Assembly: GCA_039654915.1 (NCBI GenBank)
Contig: CM077593.1
Coordinates: 40,208,501-40,272,500, forward strand
DNA from: Aquilaria yunnanensis
Taxonomy: Eukaryota > Streptophyta > Magnoliopsida > Malvales > Thymelaeaceae
Length of the DNA: 64,000 nucleotides
Direction: 5' to 3'
Below the pieces are notes generated by a model. The model did not search any database and was not told the DNA's origin. It saw only the letters and a program-made list of their open reading frames with translations. Made by a program: the position numbers and the translations under genes. Of this stretch, positions 43,242 through 55,791 are shown piece after piece (positions within the stretch are counted from its first letter, which is position 1; the number at the start of each line of letters is the position of its first letter).

Positions 43242-46200
43242 TTAGGCGTAGAATTTTTTCAAGGCGTCTGAATGCCAAGTGTTTTTCAATTCTACGCCTT
43301 CGGTGTCGCCAAGCTTGTACACGCCTTTTCGTACTTCGGCGAGAACCAGATAAGGTCCTTCCCAATTTGCGCGAAGTACTCCGTGAGATGGCCTTCGGGG
43401 TGCAAAGTCGGCCTTTCGGAGAATGAGGTCTCCTTTTTTGATTTCTTTTGGCCTGGCTTTTAAGTTGATAGCCGCGACCACTCTTTGCTGGAAAGATTTT
43501 CTTCTCAGCTCGGCTATTTCTCTGTGTTCGGCCACAAGGTCGAGCTTAGTTCTCAGACCGAGGTCGTTTCCGCCTTCATCAAATACTTGCACCCGTATTG
43601 AAGGCTGAACTATCTCTATTGGGATAATGGCCTCTGTTCCGAAGATGAGTGAGAAGGGAGTTTCCCTTGTGGCTCTTCGTGGCGTCGTTCGGTAGCTCCA
43701 CAATACACTTTGGAGTTCTCCTGGCCATTTCCCCTTGGCTTCCCCAATTCTCTTTTTCAGGCCATCTTTTATGGTCCTGTTTGATACTTCCACCTGCCCA
43801 TTGCTTTGGGGGTGAGCTACTGGGGCGAAGTGCATCTTTATTCCGAGGTCGCTGATGAATTCCTGGATTCCTTTGTCTATGAACTGGGATCCATTATCAG
43901 CTACTAGTACCCTCGGTATGCCAAATCTGCATACGATGTTCTTCCATACGAACTTCTGCACTTCTTTTGCCGAGATAGTTGCTAGTGGTTCTGCCTCTAC
44001 CCACTTTGAGAAAGAGTCCACTACTACCACGCAGAATTTCACGCCTCCGGGCGCTGTGGGGAGTGGCCCAATAAGGTCTATACCCCAGACTGCGAAGGGC
44101 CAAGGATAGTCTGCCGACGTTACCATTTCCGAGGGTATCCTCTGGATTTTTGCATGTCTCTGGCAACTACCGCACTTCTGGATGAACTGCCTTGCGTCCT
44201 TTCTTAGGGTAGGCCAGAAGTATCCTCGGCGGAGTATCACTGCTGCAAGGGCATCAGTTCCAATGTGCGAGCCGCACATGCCTTCGTGAACTTCTTCGAG
44301 GACGATCTCAGTATCCTCTTCGCCCACACATCTCTGCAGCGGATTTGCATATCGTTGCCGATATAACTCTTCACCAATCAGGAAGAATCTTCTGGCGCGT
44401 CTTCGCAGTCTTGCAGCATTGCCGGCGTCTTCGGGAAGCTCATTCTCTGCGAGGTATCTCTTTATGGGGTCCTTCCACCCTGTTCCCGAGGTCGTTACGC
44501 TTAGCACGGAGATGCTTGGATGGTCTAGCACCTCGGTGTATGTTTTGGACTTCGCTAAGCAATCTGCCTCAGTGTTATTCCGCCGAGGTACATTTTCGAT
44601 CCGCACGGCGTCAAACTCTTGGATGAGTTTTGTTACCAGCTCGTGGTATTTTGCCAAGATTGGGTCCTTCGCCCCATAATCTCCTGCCGTCTGCCGAACT
44701 ACCAGCTGGGAATCGCTGTGAGCCCTTAAGTTTTTCACGCCAATCTTTCTGGCCAAGCGTAATCCCGCTATGAGGGCTTCATACTCAGCCACATTATTGG
44801 TGACGTTGAAGCTGAACTTGATAGCCTTCATCACCTCTAGGCCTTCGGGTCCTCTGATAACTATTCCAGCTCCCTGGTGTTCGGACCCCGAGGCTCCGTC
44901 AACATGCAAGGTCCATTCTGGCTCACCTTCTTTTGGATCTGAGTGGTTCTCCTCAGTGGTGGGTATTTCGACGATAAAATCTGCCAATGCTTGGGCTTTT
45001 ATGGCCTTCCGAGGCTCATACGTGATTTCGTGTTCGCCAAGCTCTATGCACCACTTGGAGAGCCTTCCCGAATGATCAACTCTCTTCATAACATCCCGTA
45101 GTGGTAGACTACTTCGGACGATGATGGGGTGAGCGTGGAAATATGGTCGCAGTCTTCTTCCTGCAAGCACCAAGGCGTATATAGCTTTTTGAAGCAAAGG
45201 GTACCTGACTTCGGCGCCATGCAGGGACTTGCTGACGTAGTAGACCGACCATTGTTTCGGCCCTTCTTCTTTCACCAGAACCGAGCTCACGGCCTTTTCT
45301 GTGACGGCGAGGTACAGTACGAGGGGTTCTCCCTCCCGAGGTTGTCGCAGAGTCGGCAGGCTGGCCAGGTAGACTTTGAGTTCTTCCCAGGCCTTTTGGC
45401 AATCTTCATCCCAAGGATGATTGTTTCTTCCGAGGTCGCCTTCCATCTTTGCTGCCTTTGTGAGGACTTTGAAGAAAGGTCTACACCTATCTCCGTACCT
45501 GGAAATAAACCTGCTCAGAGAGGTTATTCTTCCGGTTAGTCTCTGCACGTCTTTGACTGTGGCAGGAGTTCGGAACTCAAGCAGAGCCTTAATCTTCTCA
45601 GGATTGGCGTCGATGCCTCTTTCGGATACCATGTACCCAAGGAATTTTCCCGAGGTCACGCCGAAGATACACTTCTCGGGATTAAGGTGAATCCCGAAGG
45701 CTCTGAGCTTTTGGAAGGTTTCCTCCAAATCTGCAATGTGGTAGCCGGGCAGCTTGCTTTTGACTATCATATCATCAACATATACCTCCATGTTTCTCCC
45801 CATTTGGTCCTTGAAGACCTTGTTCATCAGTCTCTGGTAGGTGGCTCCTGCATTTTTGAGCCCGAAGGGCATTCTGACATAGCAGTACGTTCCTCCCTCG
45901 GTGATGAAGGCAGTTTTCTCTTCATCTTCGGGGTCCATCCTTATCTGATGGTAGCCACTGAAGGCATCTAGGAAGCTCAGGAGCCTGTATTCGGCCGTTG
46001 AATCTACCAGTTGATCTATTGGCGGGAGGGGAAATGAGTCTTTCGGGCAAGCATCGTTCAAGTTTCTGAAATCAATGCACATCCGGAGTTTGCTGCTACC
46101 TTCTTTTGTGGCGATGACCACGTTGCTTAACTATTCGGGGTATTTTACCTCCCTGATAACTTCAGCATCCAATAGGCGCTGGACTTCGGTTTTCACGAAG

Positions 46201-47414
46201 TTGCTTTTGTGGGCTGAGATGCTTCGTTTCTTTTGCCTGATAGGTTTTGCTTCCGGGCTTACTTTGAGCCTGTGCTGTATTATGCCAGGGTTCACTCCTG
46301 GCATGTCTTTCGGCGAGTAGGCAAACAGATTTTTATTTTTCAGCAGAAAGGATACAAGATTTTCCTTGTCACCTTTGGCCAAGCTCTTCCCTATTCGGGT
46401 AGATTGTCCTGGGACAAGATCTACTGCTTCCGTTTCTGCTTCTGCGGGATCTCCTTCTTTGCCTTTCTCCTGCGCCTTTGCCTCCGCCGTTTGTGTAGAG
46501 TTGTTTGCCGGAGCCTTTCGTGCTTTTACAAACACCTTTCTTACCTCGGCTTGGTCGATGAAGACCTCTGCATCTCCATCCTTGGTGGCGAATGTGACAG
46601 TCAAGTACTTCACATCGGGGCGAATGTGCAGGTTCCCCTGAGTCTACCTTCCAAGGATGGCGTTGTACGAAGACGGGACGTCCATGACGATGAATCTTGC
46701 CATTGTGGACGCGTACAACTCAGCTGCTCCGTCTACCGAAGTGCCTTTCATCATCAAGGGGAGGTCGATCCATCCGAGGACGGGTAGTTCGGATGGCCCA
46801 ACGCCGAAGGTGGGCGTGGTGACAGATTTAAGCTCGCTGCTGGAGATGCCCAAGCTCGGCAGTAAGTGTGAGAATAGGACGTCAGCATTTGAGCCATCAT
46901 CAAGCAACACTCTCTTGACGTCCCAGTTCCCTATTCTCGCCATTATCAGCAGCGGGTCGTCGTGGGGGAAGACGACGGTGGAGCCATCTTTGCGAGCCAG
47001 TTTCTTTGATGGACTTTGATACTCCATAACTGCAATTTCTCTGGCCTTCCGCTTTCTTTCCGAGGATGGGAGCCCCGTGGTGATGGTTTAGATGACCCCT
47101 ACTGGAGGTGGAAGGCGCCTTTTTGGACTTCTGTTTCTCCGCCTGTCGGAGTCATAGTCCTCGTTTTCAGCCCTCTCTTCCTCCTCTTTTCTGCCTTTTG
47201 GGGAGGGCATCCGCAGGTATTTGCGAAGTTGGCCCTGTTTGATCAGCGACTCTATGTACTTCTTCAGCTGGAAGCAGTCTTCGGTGTCATGACCGTGGTC
47301 GCGATGAAACTGGCAGAACTTCTTGGCATTCTTCTTATTATCGGCGGCCATGGCCTTTGGCCGCCGAATCTGCGTCCCTTGCCTTTCCAGCGCCATGAGA
47401 ATGTTGGTCCGTGT
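43242..47414 (-). pseudogene. B3 Gag-Pol, three nonsense codons, N-terminus cut off by B4
   Basis: All pieces are in one frame (47396-47088, 47027-46644, 46613-46131, 46121-43242) separated by three stops with no frameshift: CAA to TAA in late gag (about 47088), CAG to TAG after the protease (46644-46646) and TGG to TAG before RT (46131-46133). The 959-residue last piece contains RT (YVDD), both RNase H domains and a complete integrase. The protease keeps D-D-G. The first part of gag lies beyond B4 and A3, outside the window. Confidence 0.93.
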
Positions 47415-48281
47415 TGATAGCCAAAGGCTATCGCCTCAATTTGGCCGAACACCCTGCCACAACAATGGCCAGAAGAACTGGCACTTCCCGGGAACAGGTG
47501 GAATCATGCACCTCGGGAGATAGCCGGAGAGTTCCGAGCCTCGGCACGCCAGTAAAACTTGAGGACTCTATTCGCCCCCCAAGGTTGTGAACAGCGCGCC
47601 TTCGGAAAAGTGGCACCAGACATTGGTGCCCGAACATGATATCCCCGAAGGCGGAACCCCCTGGAACTGGGTACCCCCGAACTGAGGGTATGCTTCCCGA
47701 AGAGGCTCTGTCCGAACTAGAGGATGACCTCGCCCAGGGACTTCGGGAGTACGGCAGGCGCATTTAAGGAAGCATTTAAGGAAGCCTCTGACACGTCCCA
47801 CCACAGACGTAAAAAGTCGCCCTGACGCGCAGACGCCATCAGAATCACATCATGGCCCGTCTCAGCACAAGGCTCGAGGTGAGCTGGTTACCAACTATCT
47901 GTCCCCTACGCCCAGAAGTTCAGGAGCATCCGACCGCACACGTGTCATGATCTGAACGGGCTAGGTATTCCTATATATACAGGAAATAAATACTTGACAG
48001 GAGTTTGGTAGGCCGGAGATACAGCTCCAACACTCTAAGAAAATACCAGGCGAGACTTTTCTGCCTTTCTCTTTGAGCTAGTGACTTTCTCCTTTTTCCG
48101 GCCACCACTGACTTAGGCGTCGGAGGCTCCCCCCCCGGAAAAACACTCCGGGGGCCTCCTAACCCTGTTTTCCAGCTTTTCAGGTACTCTCCTTGGGGCG
48201 ATCCACCTCCCAGGCGTTCTTACTCCTAGAAGTCTCTTCAACAGTCATCATGACTCACAACGATGAGGCCCCAGGCCATCA
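47415..48281 (+). repeat. 5' LTR of B4 (867 bp)
   Basis: It runs from TGATAGCCAAAGG to AGGCCATCA. The G-box is at 47939-47944 and TATATATA at 47972-47979. A second LTR is not in the window. Confidence 0.95.
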
Positions 48282-51200
48282 TTTGGCGCCGTCTGTGGGA
48301 ACCCGCTCGCAAATCGCCGTCGTTGAGACTTGGCGTTCTAAGGACAAGGGACTCCCAAGGTCCTCGTCCGCGCCTGAGATACAACCGGCCGCTGAGCAGA
48401 CACTCCCACAGACTTCTACGCCCGAGGAAGACCGCCCTCTGGTAATCACCATGAGTTTCTTGAGGGACTTTCAGCGCTCGGTCGTTGCTGAAATGACTCA
48501 GCAGATCGACCGAAGATGGCCACAGCAGTCACAAGCCCAGAAACCCTCCTCATCAGCACGCCCTCGGGAGAGAAGCCCCAAGTCTACACACCGCAGTTCA
48601 GGAAGTGGAGAGCCTCGCGGAGAAACATCCACAGAAGATATAGCCCTCGGGAAACGGCCTGTGGGACAAATCGGGTCCAAGCGACCGAGAGTCTCACAGC
48701 GAAGCAGTTCGTCGCCCGAGGTGAGGTCCCTGACCCCTCCGCGCCGAACTCGCTCCCCGAAGAGGCGCCGTCGATCTCCCTCCCGCGAAAATGGTCCTAG
48801 CGCCACTAGGCTTATGGAAAGGATATTGGCACGGCTGGACAGAGTGGAGAAGCAAGTGACCAGAAAACCCGTTTAGGACAAGCTGTCGGGGGCATTATGC
48901 GAAGATGGCTCCCCGTTTATTCGCGCCGTCGTTGAGGCAGCTATGCCAGGCAACTTCAGAGTGCCTAGGCTGGAGATCTATGATGGCCGGACTGATCCAC
49001 AGGCCCATCTGACAAAGTACAGACGGAGCATGATAATGCACGGAGCTGATGACGCTACCATGTGCAAATCCTTCGAAGTCACCCTCACGGGCCCAACAAT
49101 AGCATGGTACAATTCCTTGCCCCCAGGGACTATCACTGAGTTCCAGGAGTTGTCCACAGGCTTCACCCAGCAGTTCATTGGGAGCAGGCCGACGGACAAA
49201 ATGCCTGTGCAGATGTTCGACATAGAGCAGAGAAACGGAGAGACAATCCGAGACTATGTCGAACGATTCAATAGGGAAGCACTCAGCGTCCCGGACTTCC
49301 GGCCCGAAATCCGCATCCTCGCTATGACACGGGGCCTTTGGTGTGACTCACAGCTGTTCTACGAGTTCTCAAAGGACCCCCCGGAGACCATCGGAGAATT
49401 TTACCGAAGGGCAGAGCAGCACATGACAGCCGAGGAATTGAGGATGGCGGGGCCAAAGTCTGATCATCACCGCGCCGAAGGGTCCAGTCAGCAAGCTCGG
49501 CATCTTTCTGAACACACAGGCCGACCACGGCGAATGCGAGGAAGGAAACCTCAAAGTTTCACGCCCTTGAGCATGACACGGACCAACATTCTCATGGCGC
49601 TGGAAAGGCAAGGGACGCAGATTCGGCGGCCAAAGGCCATGGCCGCCGATAATAAGAAGAATGCCAAGAAGTTCTGCCAGTTTCATCGCGACCACGGTCA
49701 TGACACCGAAGACTGCTTCCAGCTGAAGAAGTACATAGAGTCGCTGATCAAACAGGGCCAACTTCGCAAATACCTGCGGATGCCCTCCCCAAAAGGCAGA
49801 AAAGAGGAGGAAGAGAGGGCCGAAAACGAGGACTATGACTCCGATAGGCGAAGAAACAGAAGTCCAAAAAGGCGCCTTCCACCTCCAGTAGGGGTCATCC
49901 AAACCATCACCACGGGGCTCCCATCCTCGGAAAGAAAGCGGAAGGCCAGAGAAATTGCAGTTATGAAGTATCAAAGTCCATCAAAGAAACTGGCTCGCAA
50001 AGATGGCTCCACCGTCGTCTTCCCCCACGACGACCCGCTGCTGATAATGGCGAGAATAGGGAACTGGGACGTCAAGAGAGTGTTGCTTGATGATGGCTCA
50101 AATGCTGACGTCCTATTCTCGCACTTACTGCCGAGCTTGGGCATCTCCAGCAGCGAGCTTAAACCTGTCACCACGCCCACCTTCGGCGTTGGGCCATCCG
50201 AACTACCCGTCCTCGGATGGATCGACCTCCCTTTGATGATAAAAGGCACTTCGGTAGACGGAGGAGCTGAGTTGTACGCGTCCACAATGGCAAGATTCAT
50301 CGTCATGGATGTCCCGTCTTCGTACAATGCCATCCTCAGAAGGCAGACTCAGGGGAACCTGCACATTCGCCCCGATGTGAAGTATTTGACGGTCACATTC
50401 GCCACCAAGGATGGAAATGCAGAGGTCTTCATCGACCAAGCCAAGGTAAGAAAGGTGTTTGTAAAAGCACGAAAGGCTCCGGCAAACAACTCTACACAAA
50501 CGGTGGAGGCAAAGGCGCAGGAGAAAGGCAAAGAAAGAGATCCCGCAGAAGCAGAAACGGAAGCAATAGATCTTGTCCCAGGACAATCTACCCGAATAGG
50601 GAAGAGCTTGGCCAAAGGTGATAAGGAAAATCTTGTATCCTTTCTGCTGAAAAATAAAGATCTGTTTGCCTACTCGCCGAAAGACATGCCAGGAGTAAAC
50701 CCTGGCATAATACAGCACAGCCTCAAAGTAAGCCCGGAAGCAAAACCTATCAGGCAAAAGAAACGAAGCATCTCAGCCCACAAAAGCAACTTCGTGAAAA
50801 CCGAAGTCCAGCGCCTATTGGATGCTGAAGTTATCAGGGAGGTAAAATACCCCGAATGGTTAAGCAACGTGGTCATCGCCACAAAAGAAGGTAGCAGCAA
50901 ACTCCGGATGTGCATTGATTTCAGAAACTTGAACGATGCTTGCCCGAAAGACTCATTTCCCCTCCCGCCAATAGATCAACTGGTAGATTCAACGGCCGAA
51001 TACGGGCTCCTGAGCTTCCTAGATGCCTTCAGCGGCTACCATCAGATAAGGATGGACCCAGAAGATGAAGAGAAAACTGCCTTCATCACCGAGGGAGGAA
51101 CGTACTGCTATGTCAGAATGCCCTTCGGGCTAAAAAATGCAGGAGCCACCTACCAGAGACTGATGAACAAGGTCTTCAAGGACCAAATGGGGAGAAACAT

Positions 51201-53747
51201 GGAGGTATATGTTGATGATATGATAGTCAAAAGCAAGCTGCCCGGCTACCACGTTGCAGATTTGGAGGAAACCTTCCAAAAGCTCAGAGCCTTCGGGATT
51301 CGCCTTAATCCCGAGAAGTGTATCTTCGGCGTGACGTCGGGAAAATTCCTTGGGTACATGGTATCCGAAAGAGGCATCGACGCCAATCCTGAGAAGATTA
51401 AGGCTGTGCTTGAGTTCCGAACTCCTGCCACAGTCAAAGACGTGCAGAGACTAACCGGAAGAATAACCTCTCTGAGCAGGTTTATTTCCAGGTACTGAGA
51501 TAGGTGTAGACCTTTCTTCAAAGTCCTCACAAAGGCAGCAAAGATGGAAGGCGACCTCGGAAGAAACAATCATGCTTGGGATGAAGATTGCCAAAAGGCC
51601 TGGGAAGAACTCAAAGTCTACCCGGCCAGCCTGCCGACTCTGCGACAACCTCGGGAGGGAGAACCCCTCGTACTGTACCTCGCCGTCACAGAAAAAGCCG
51701 TGAGCTCGGTCCTGGTGAAAGAAGAAGGGCCGAAACAATGGCCGGTCTACTACGTCAGCAAGTCCCTGCATGGCGCCGAAGTCAGGTACCCTTTGCTTCA
51801 AAAAGCTATATACGCCTTGGTGCTTGCAGGAAGAAGACTGCGACCATATTTCCAGGCTCACCCCATCATCGTCCGAAGTAGTCTACCACTACGGGATGTT
51901 ATGAAGAGAGTTGATCATTCGGGAAGGCTCTCCAAGTGGTGCGTAGAGCTTGGCGAACACGAAATCACGTATGAGCCTTGGAAGGCCATAAAAGCCCAAG
52001 CATTGGCAGATTTTATCGCCGAAATACCCACCACTGAGGAGAACCACTCAGATCCAAAAGAAGGTGAGCCAGAATGGACCTTGCATGTTGACGGAGCCTC
52101 GGGGTCCAAACACCAGGGAGTTGGAATAGTTATCAGAGGACCCGAAGGCCTAGAGATGATGAAGGCTATCAAGTTTAGCTTCAACGTCACCAATAATGTG
52201 GCTGAGTATGAAGCCCTCATAGCGGGATTACGCTTGGCCAGAAAGATTAGCGTGAGAAACTTAAGGGCTCACAGCGATTCCCAGCTGGTAGTTCGGCAGA
52301 CGGCAGGAGATTATAGGGCGAAGGACCCAATCTTGGCAAAATACCACGAGCTGGTAACAAAACTCATCCAAGAGTTTGACGCCGTGCGGATCGAAAATGT
52401 ACCCCGGCGGAATAACACTGAGGCAGATTGCTTAGCGAAGTCCAAAACATACACCGAGGTGCTAGACCATCCAAGCATCTCTGTGCTAAGCGTAACGACC
52501 TCGGGAACAGGGTGGAAGGACCCCATAAAGAGATACCTCGCAGAGAATGAGCTTCCTGAAGACGCTGGCAATGCTGCAAGACTGCGAAGACGCGCCGGAA
52601 GATTCTTCCTGATTGGTGAAGAGTTATATCGGCAAGGATATGCAAATCCACTGCAGAGATGTGTGGGCGAAGAGGACACTGAGATGGTCCTCGAAGAAGT
52701 TCACGAAGGCATGTGCGGCTCGCACATTGGAACTGATCCCCTTGCAGCAGTGATACTCTGCCAAGGATACTTTTGGCCTACTCTGAGAAAGGACGCAAGG
52801 CAGTTCGTCCGGAAGTGCGGTAGTTGCCAGAGACATGCAAAAATCCAGAGGATACCCTCGGAAATGGTAACGTCGGCAGACTATCCTTGGCCCTTCGCAG
52901 TCTGGGGTATAGACCTTATTGGCCACTCCCCACAGCGCCCGGAGGCGTGAAATTCTGCGTGGTAGCAGTGGACTATTTCTCAAAGTGGGTAGAGGCAGAA
53001 CCACTAGCAACTATCTCGGCAAAAGAAGTGCAGAGGTTCGTATGGAAGAACATCGTATGCAGATTTGGCATACCGAGGGTACTAGTAGCTGATAATGGAT
53101 CCCAGTTCATAGACAAAGGATTCCAGGAATTCATCAGCGACCTCAGAATAAAGATGCACTTCGCCCCAGTAGCTCACCCCCAAAGCAATGGGCAGGTGGA
53201 AGTATCAAACAGGACCATAAAAGATGGCCTGAAAAAGAGACTTGGGGAAGCCAAGGGGAAATGGCCAGGAGAACTCCAAAGTGTATTGTGGAGCTACCGA
53301 ACGACGCCACGAAGAGCCACAGGGGAAACTCCCTTCTCACTCGTCTTCGGAACAGAGGCCATTATCCCAATAGAGATAGTTCAGCCTTCAGTACGGGTGC
53401 AAGTATTTGATGAAGGCGGAAACGACCTCGGTCTGAGAACTAAGCTCGACCTTGTGGCCGAACACAGAGAAATAGCCGAGCTGAGAAGAAAAGCTTTCCA
53501 GCAAAGAGTGGCCGCGGCTATCAACTTAAAAGCCAGGCCAAAAGAAATCAAAAAAGGAGACCCCGTTCTCCGAAAGGCCGACTTTGCACCCCGAAGGCCA
53601 TCTCACGGAGTACTTCACGCAAATTGGGAAGGACCTTATCTGGTTCTCGCCGAAGTACGAAAAGGCGTGTACAAGCTTGGCGACGCCGAAGGCGTAGAAT
53701 TGAAAAACACTTGGCATTCAGACGCCTTGAAAAAATTCTACGCCTAA
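48250..53747 (+). pseudogene. B4 Gag-Pol, two stops and one frameshift
   Basis: It is collinear with B2 from the LTR ATG at 48250. TGG to TAG at 48874-48876 (early gag), GGA to TGA at 51496-51498 (between RT and RNase H) and loss of one G near 52921 (integrase, after WGIDLIG) break it. Open parts cover gag to RT (48943-51498), RNase H to integrase N-terminus (51544-52950) and the rest of integrase (to 53747). The protease motif is D-D-G and RT has Cys in NDACPKDSF, unlike B2. Confidence 0.93.
48284..48299 (+). promoter_or_regulatory. Primer-binding site of B4
   Basis: TGGCGCCGTCTGTGGG, identical to B2, 2 bp after the LTR. Confidence 0.8.
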
Positions 53748-53906
53748 GGTTGAGCGGAAGAGATATATTGTACAAGAAATATTCTAAGTACAGAATGGTC
53801 TGGAGAAGAATGGTCTTGAGAAAAATTTTCAAGTATACCAAATTGTCCAAGACAGAATTCCGCGAAGGTGCTCGCCACGAAAAAAGCAGATATGACTTCC
53901 CGAAGT

Positions 53907-54472
53907 CCCTTGAGCCACTATGCTCGGGAAAAATGGGAAACAAGAATCTTGCAAAGGTACTCGGCATAATCAGTGCAGAGAAAATTTTCCGAACACCCTT
54001 GAGCGAACATGCTCGGGAAAAGGGAAAGCAAGAATCTCGCAAAAGTACACGCCAAAACAAAAGCAGAGGTAATTTCCGAACACCCTTGAGCGAACATGCT
54101 CGGGAAAAAGGGAAAGCAAGAATCTCGCAAAAGTACACGCCAAAACAAAAGCAGAGGTAATTTCCGAACACCCTTGAGCGAACGTGCTCGGGAAAAAGGG
54201 AAATGAGCAATCTCGTGAAAATTTTCCCAAGTCCCTTGAGCAAATATGCTCGGGACAATAGGAAGACAGAAAAATTTGGCTGAAGGTTTTCCGAAGTCCC
54301 TTGAGCGAACATGTTCGGGATAAAAGGGAACAAAAAGCCTGCAAAAGACTTAGCCAAATTTTTACAAACTTTCCAGAAAGTCTCTTGAGCGAGCACACTC
54401 GGGACAAAGGAAGGTAAAAAGTTTCTTTGGTTGCAGGTTTTCTGAAAGTCTCTTGAGCAAACGCGTTCGGGA
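53907..54472. repeat. B4 3' region tandem repeats (8 units, one extra)
   Basis: Same array as B1 to B3, with one more 87/88 bp unit: near-identical cores begin at 53996, 54083 and 54171 where B1 has only two (15393, 15481). Confidence 0.85.
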
Positions 54473-54604
54473 CAGTGGAAATGAAGAAACTTGCAAGAAT
54501 GGACTTAGCCAAAAGATTGTTCATTAAGAGCAAACGCTGCCTTACAAAAGAAGTGCCCAAAGAAGGAGCACAAAGGAGAAAAATGAGAGGAGCCCTAAAG
54601 CAAA

Positions 54605-55791
54605 CTAGGGAGAGCCGGGCGGACGAAGAGCAGGAAGCTTCAGATGCTCGACCTTGGACCACTGCCACCGAGGTCCCTCAGGAATATTTAGGCCCTCCAG
54701 AAAAGAGAGGTCCAAATCTGGGAACCTCTGCAGGACTTGGTGCCGAACAAGGCAGAAGCCGTCCTGAAAGGCGACCTTGGCCATTTGATCAAAAGTATGT
54801 TTTTGAACGCCAAGGTCGTTGAGCTCGTGCCTTAGCTTAGCAATCTCCTCCTCCAGCTCGCTTATCCCCAGCGTCCCTTCGGACTCCTTCTTCAGAGCCT
54901 CAACCTCGGCTCGGAGAGCATTGTTCTCATCCGTCAACGTCACCGCAAGACTGTCAGAAACAGCCTTGTCCTTGACAAGATCTCCGTTGGCGGCGAGCAG
55001 CCCCTTTACTTGGTCGCCGAGATCGGCAATCTTCCGGGAGGAGTCCTTTTCAAGTTCTTCTCTCTTCTTCGAGAACTCCTCCCGAACGGCGGCGATTTGC
55101 TGAGAACAATCCGCTGTCAACTGCTGGTTGCTGGCGATGGCCTTCACAAGCGAAGCCTTCGCTTCACTGAGTTCCCGCTAAGTCGCATCCTTGAAGGCAG
55201 CCTCTCTGGCCACCCGAACTCGGAGGTAACCAGCGTACTCCAGCAGCTACGGCAAGGCAAAAGTCCAGGTTAGTACAAGTCTAAACACTTAGAAAATTGA
55301 GGAAAAAGAGTGTAAAGACTATACCTGAGCAGCATGCTCGGTGACTTTTGCGGCGAGGGTATTATCCCTCGGGTGAGCCGCCGCAATGGCCCGGAAGGAG
55401 GCGTCAATGGTCATCCCCTTCCAAATCTCCTTTGTCATTTTTGGACAATCGTCGGAGAACAAATTCATATCCTCCGTGATTGTCCAAAAGGGCTCCAAGG
55501 GCATCTTCCCCTCAGGGATTTTGGCATCGCGAAGGGCCCGTTTCCTCTCATGAATGGCCCTCCAGCCAGCAGTAAGAGGCTCCTCTGAAAGTGAGAAGGA
55601 AGTTAGGAGTAGAAGAAAAATTCACGAAAAGTAAAAGAGCTGAACTTCGGCTGAAGGCATACCTGGAGGAACCTCGGAGACAGTGTCCTTGGGATCCTCG
55701 GGCCCCTCGGAAGAAAGACCCTTACCCTTCTTCCGGTACCGTTCCTCGGCAGTAGGTACTTCTACCACTACAGTGTTTCTGGGGCCCTCGA
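54605..55791 (-). pseudogene. B4 antisense gene, 3' exons only
   Basis: Exon 4 (55246-54605), exon 3 (55584-55325) and the end of exon 2 (55791-55663) are present. The remainder of exon 2 and exon 1 were separated by the A3 insertion. Exon 4 has a TAG at 55178-55180, early in the coiled-coil region. Splice sites match B1. Confidence 0.85.

Larger units (their letters stand above)
38431..47414 (-). mobile_element. B3: family B element, minus orientation, 5' end displaced
   Basis: It starts with its 3' LTR (reversed), followed by polypurine tract, antisense gene (+), tandem repeats and Gag-Pol (-), cut at 47414 by the B4 LTR. It lies in C gag. The flank AAACA (38426-38430) is the expected target duplication; its partner and the B3 5' LTR lie right of the window. 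Confidence 0.93.
47415..55791 (+). mobile_element. B4: family B element inserted in B3 gag, cut by A3
   Basis: 5' LTR, primer site, Gag-Pol, tandem repeats and part of the antisense gene are present; the rest is displaced right of A3. The flank CGTGT (47410-47414) is the expected target duplication, partner unseen. B4 (+) and B3 (-) form a large inverted repeat. Confidence 0.93.
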
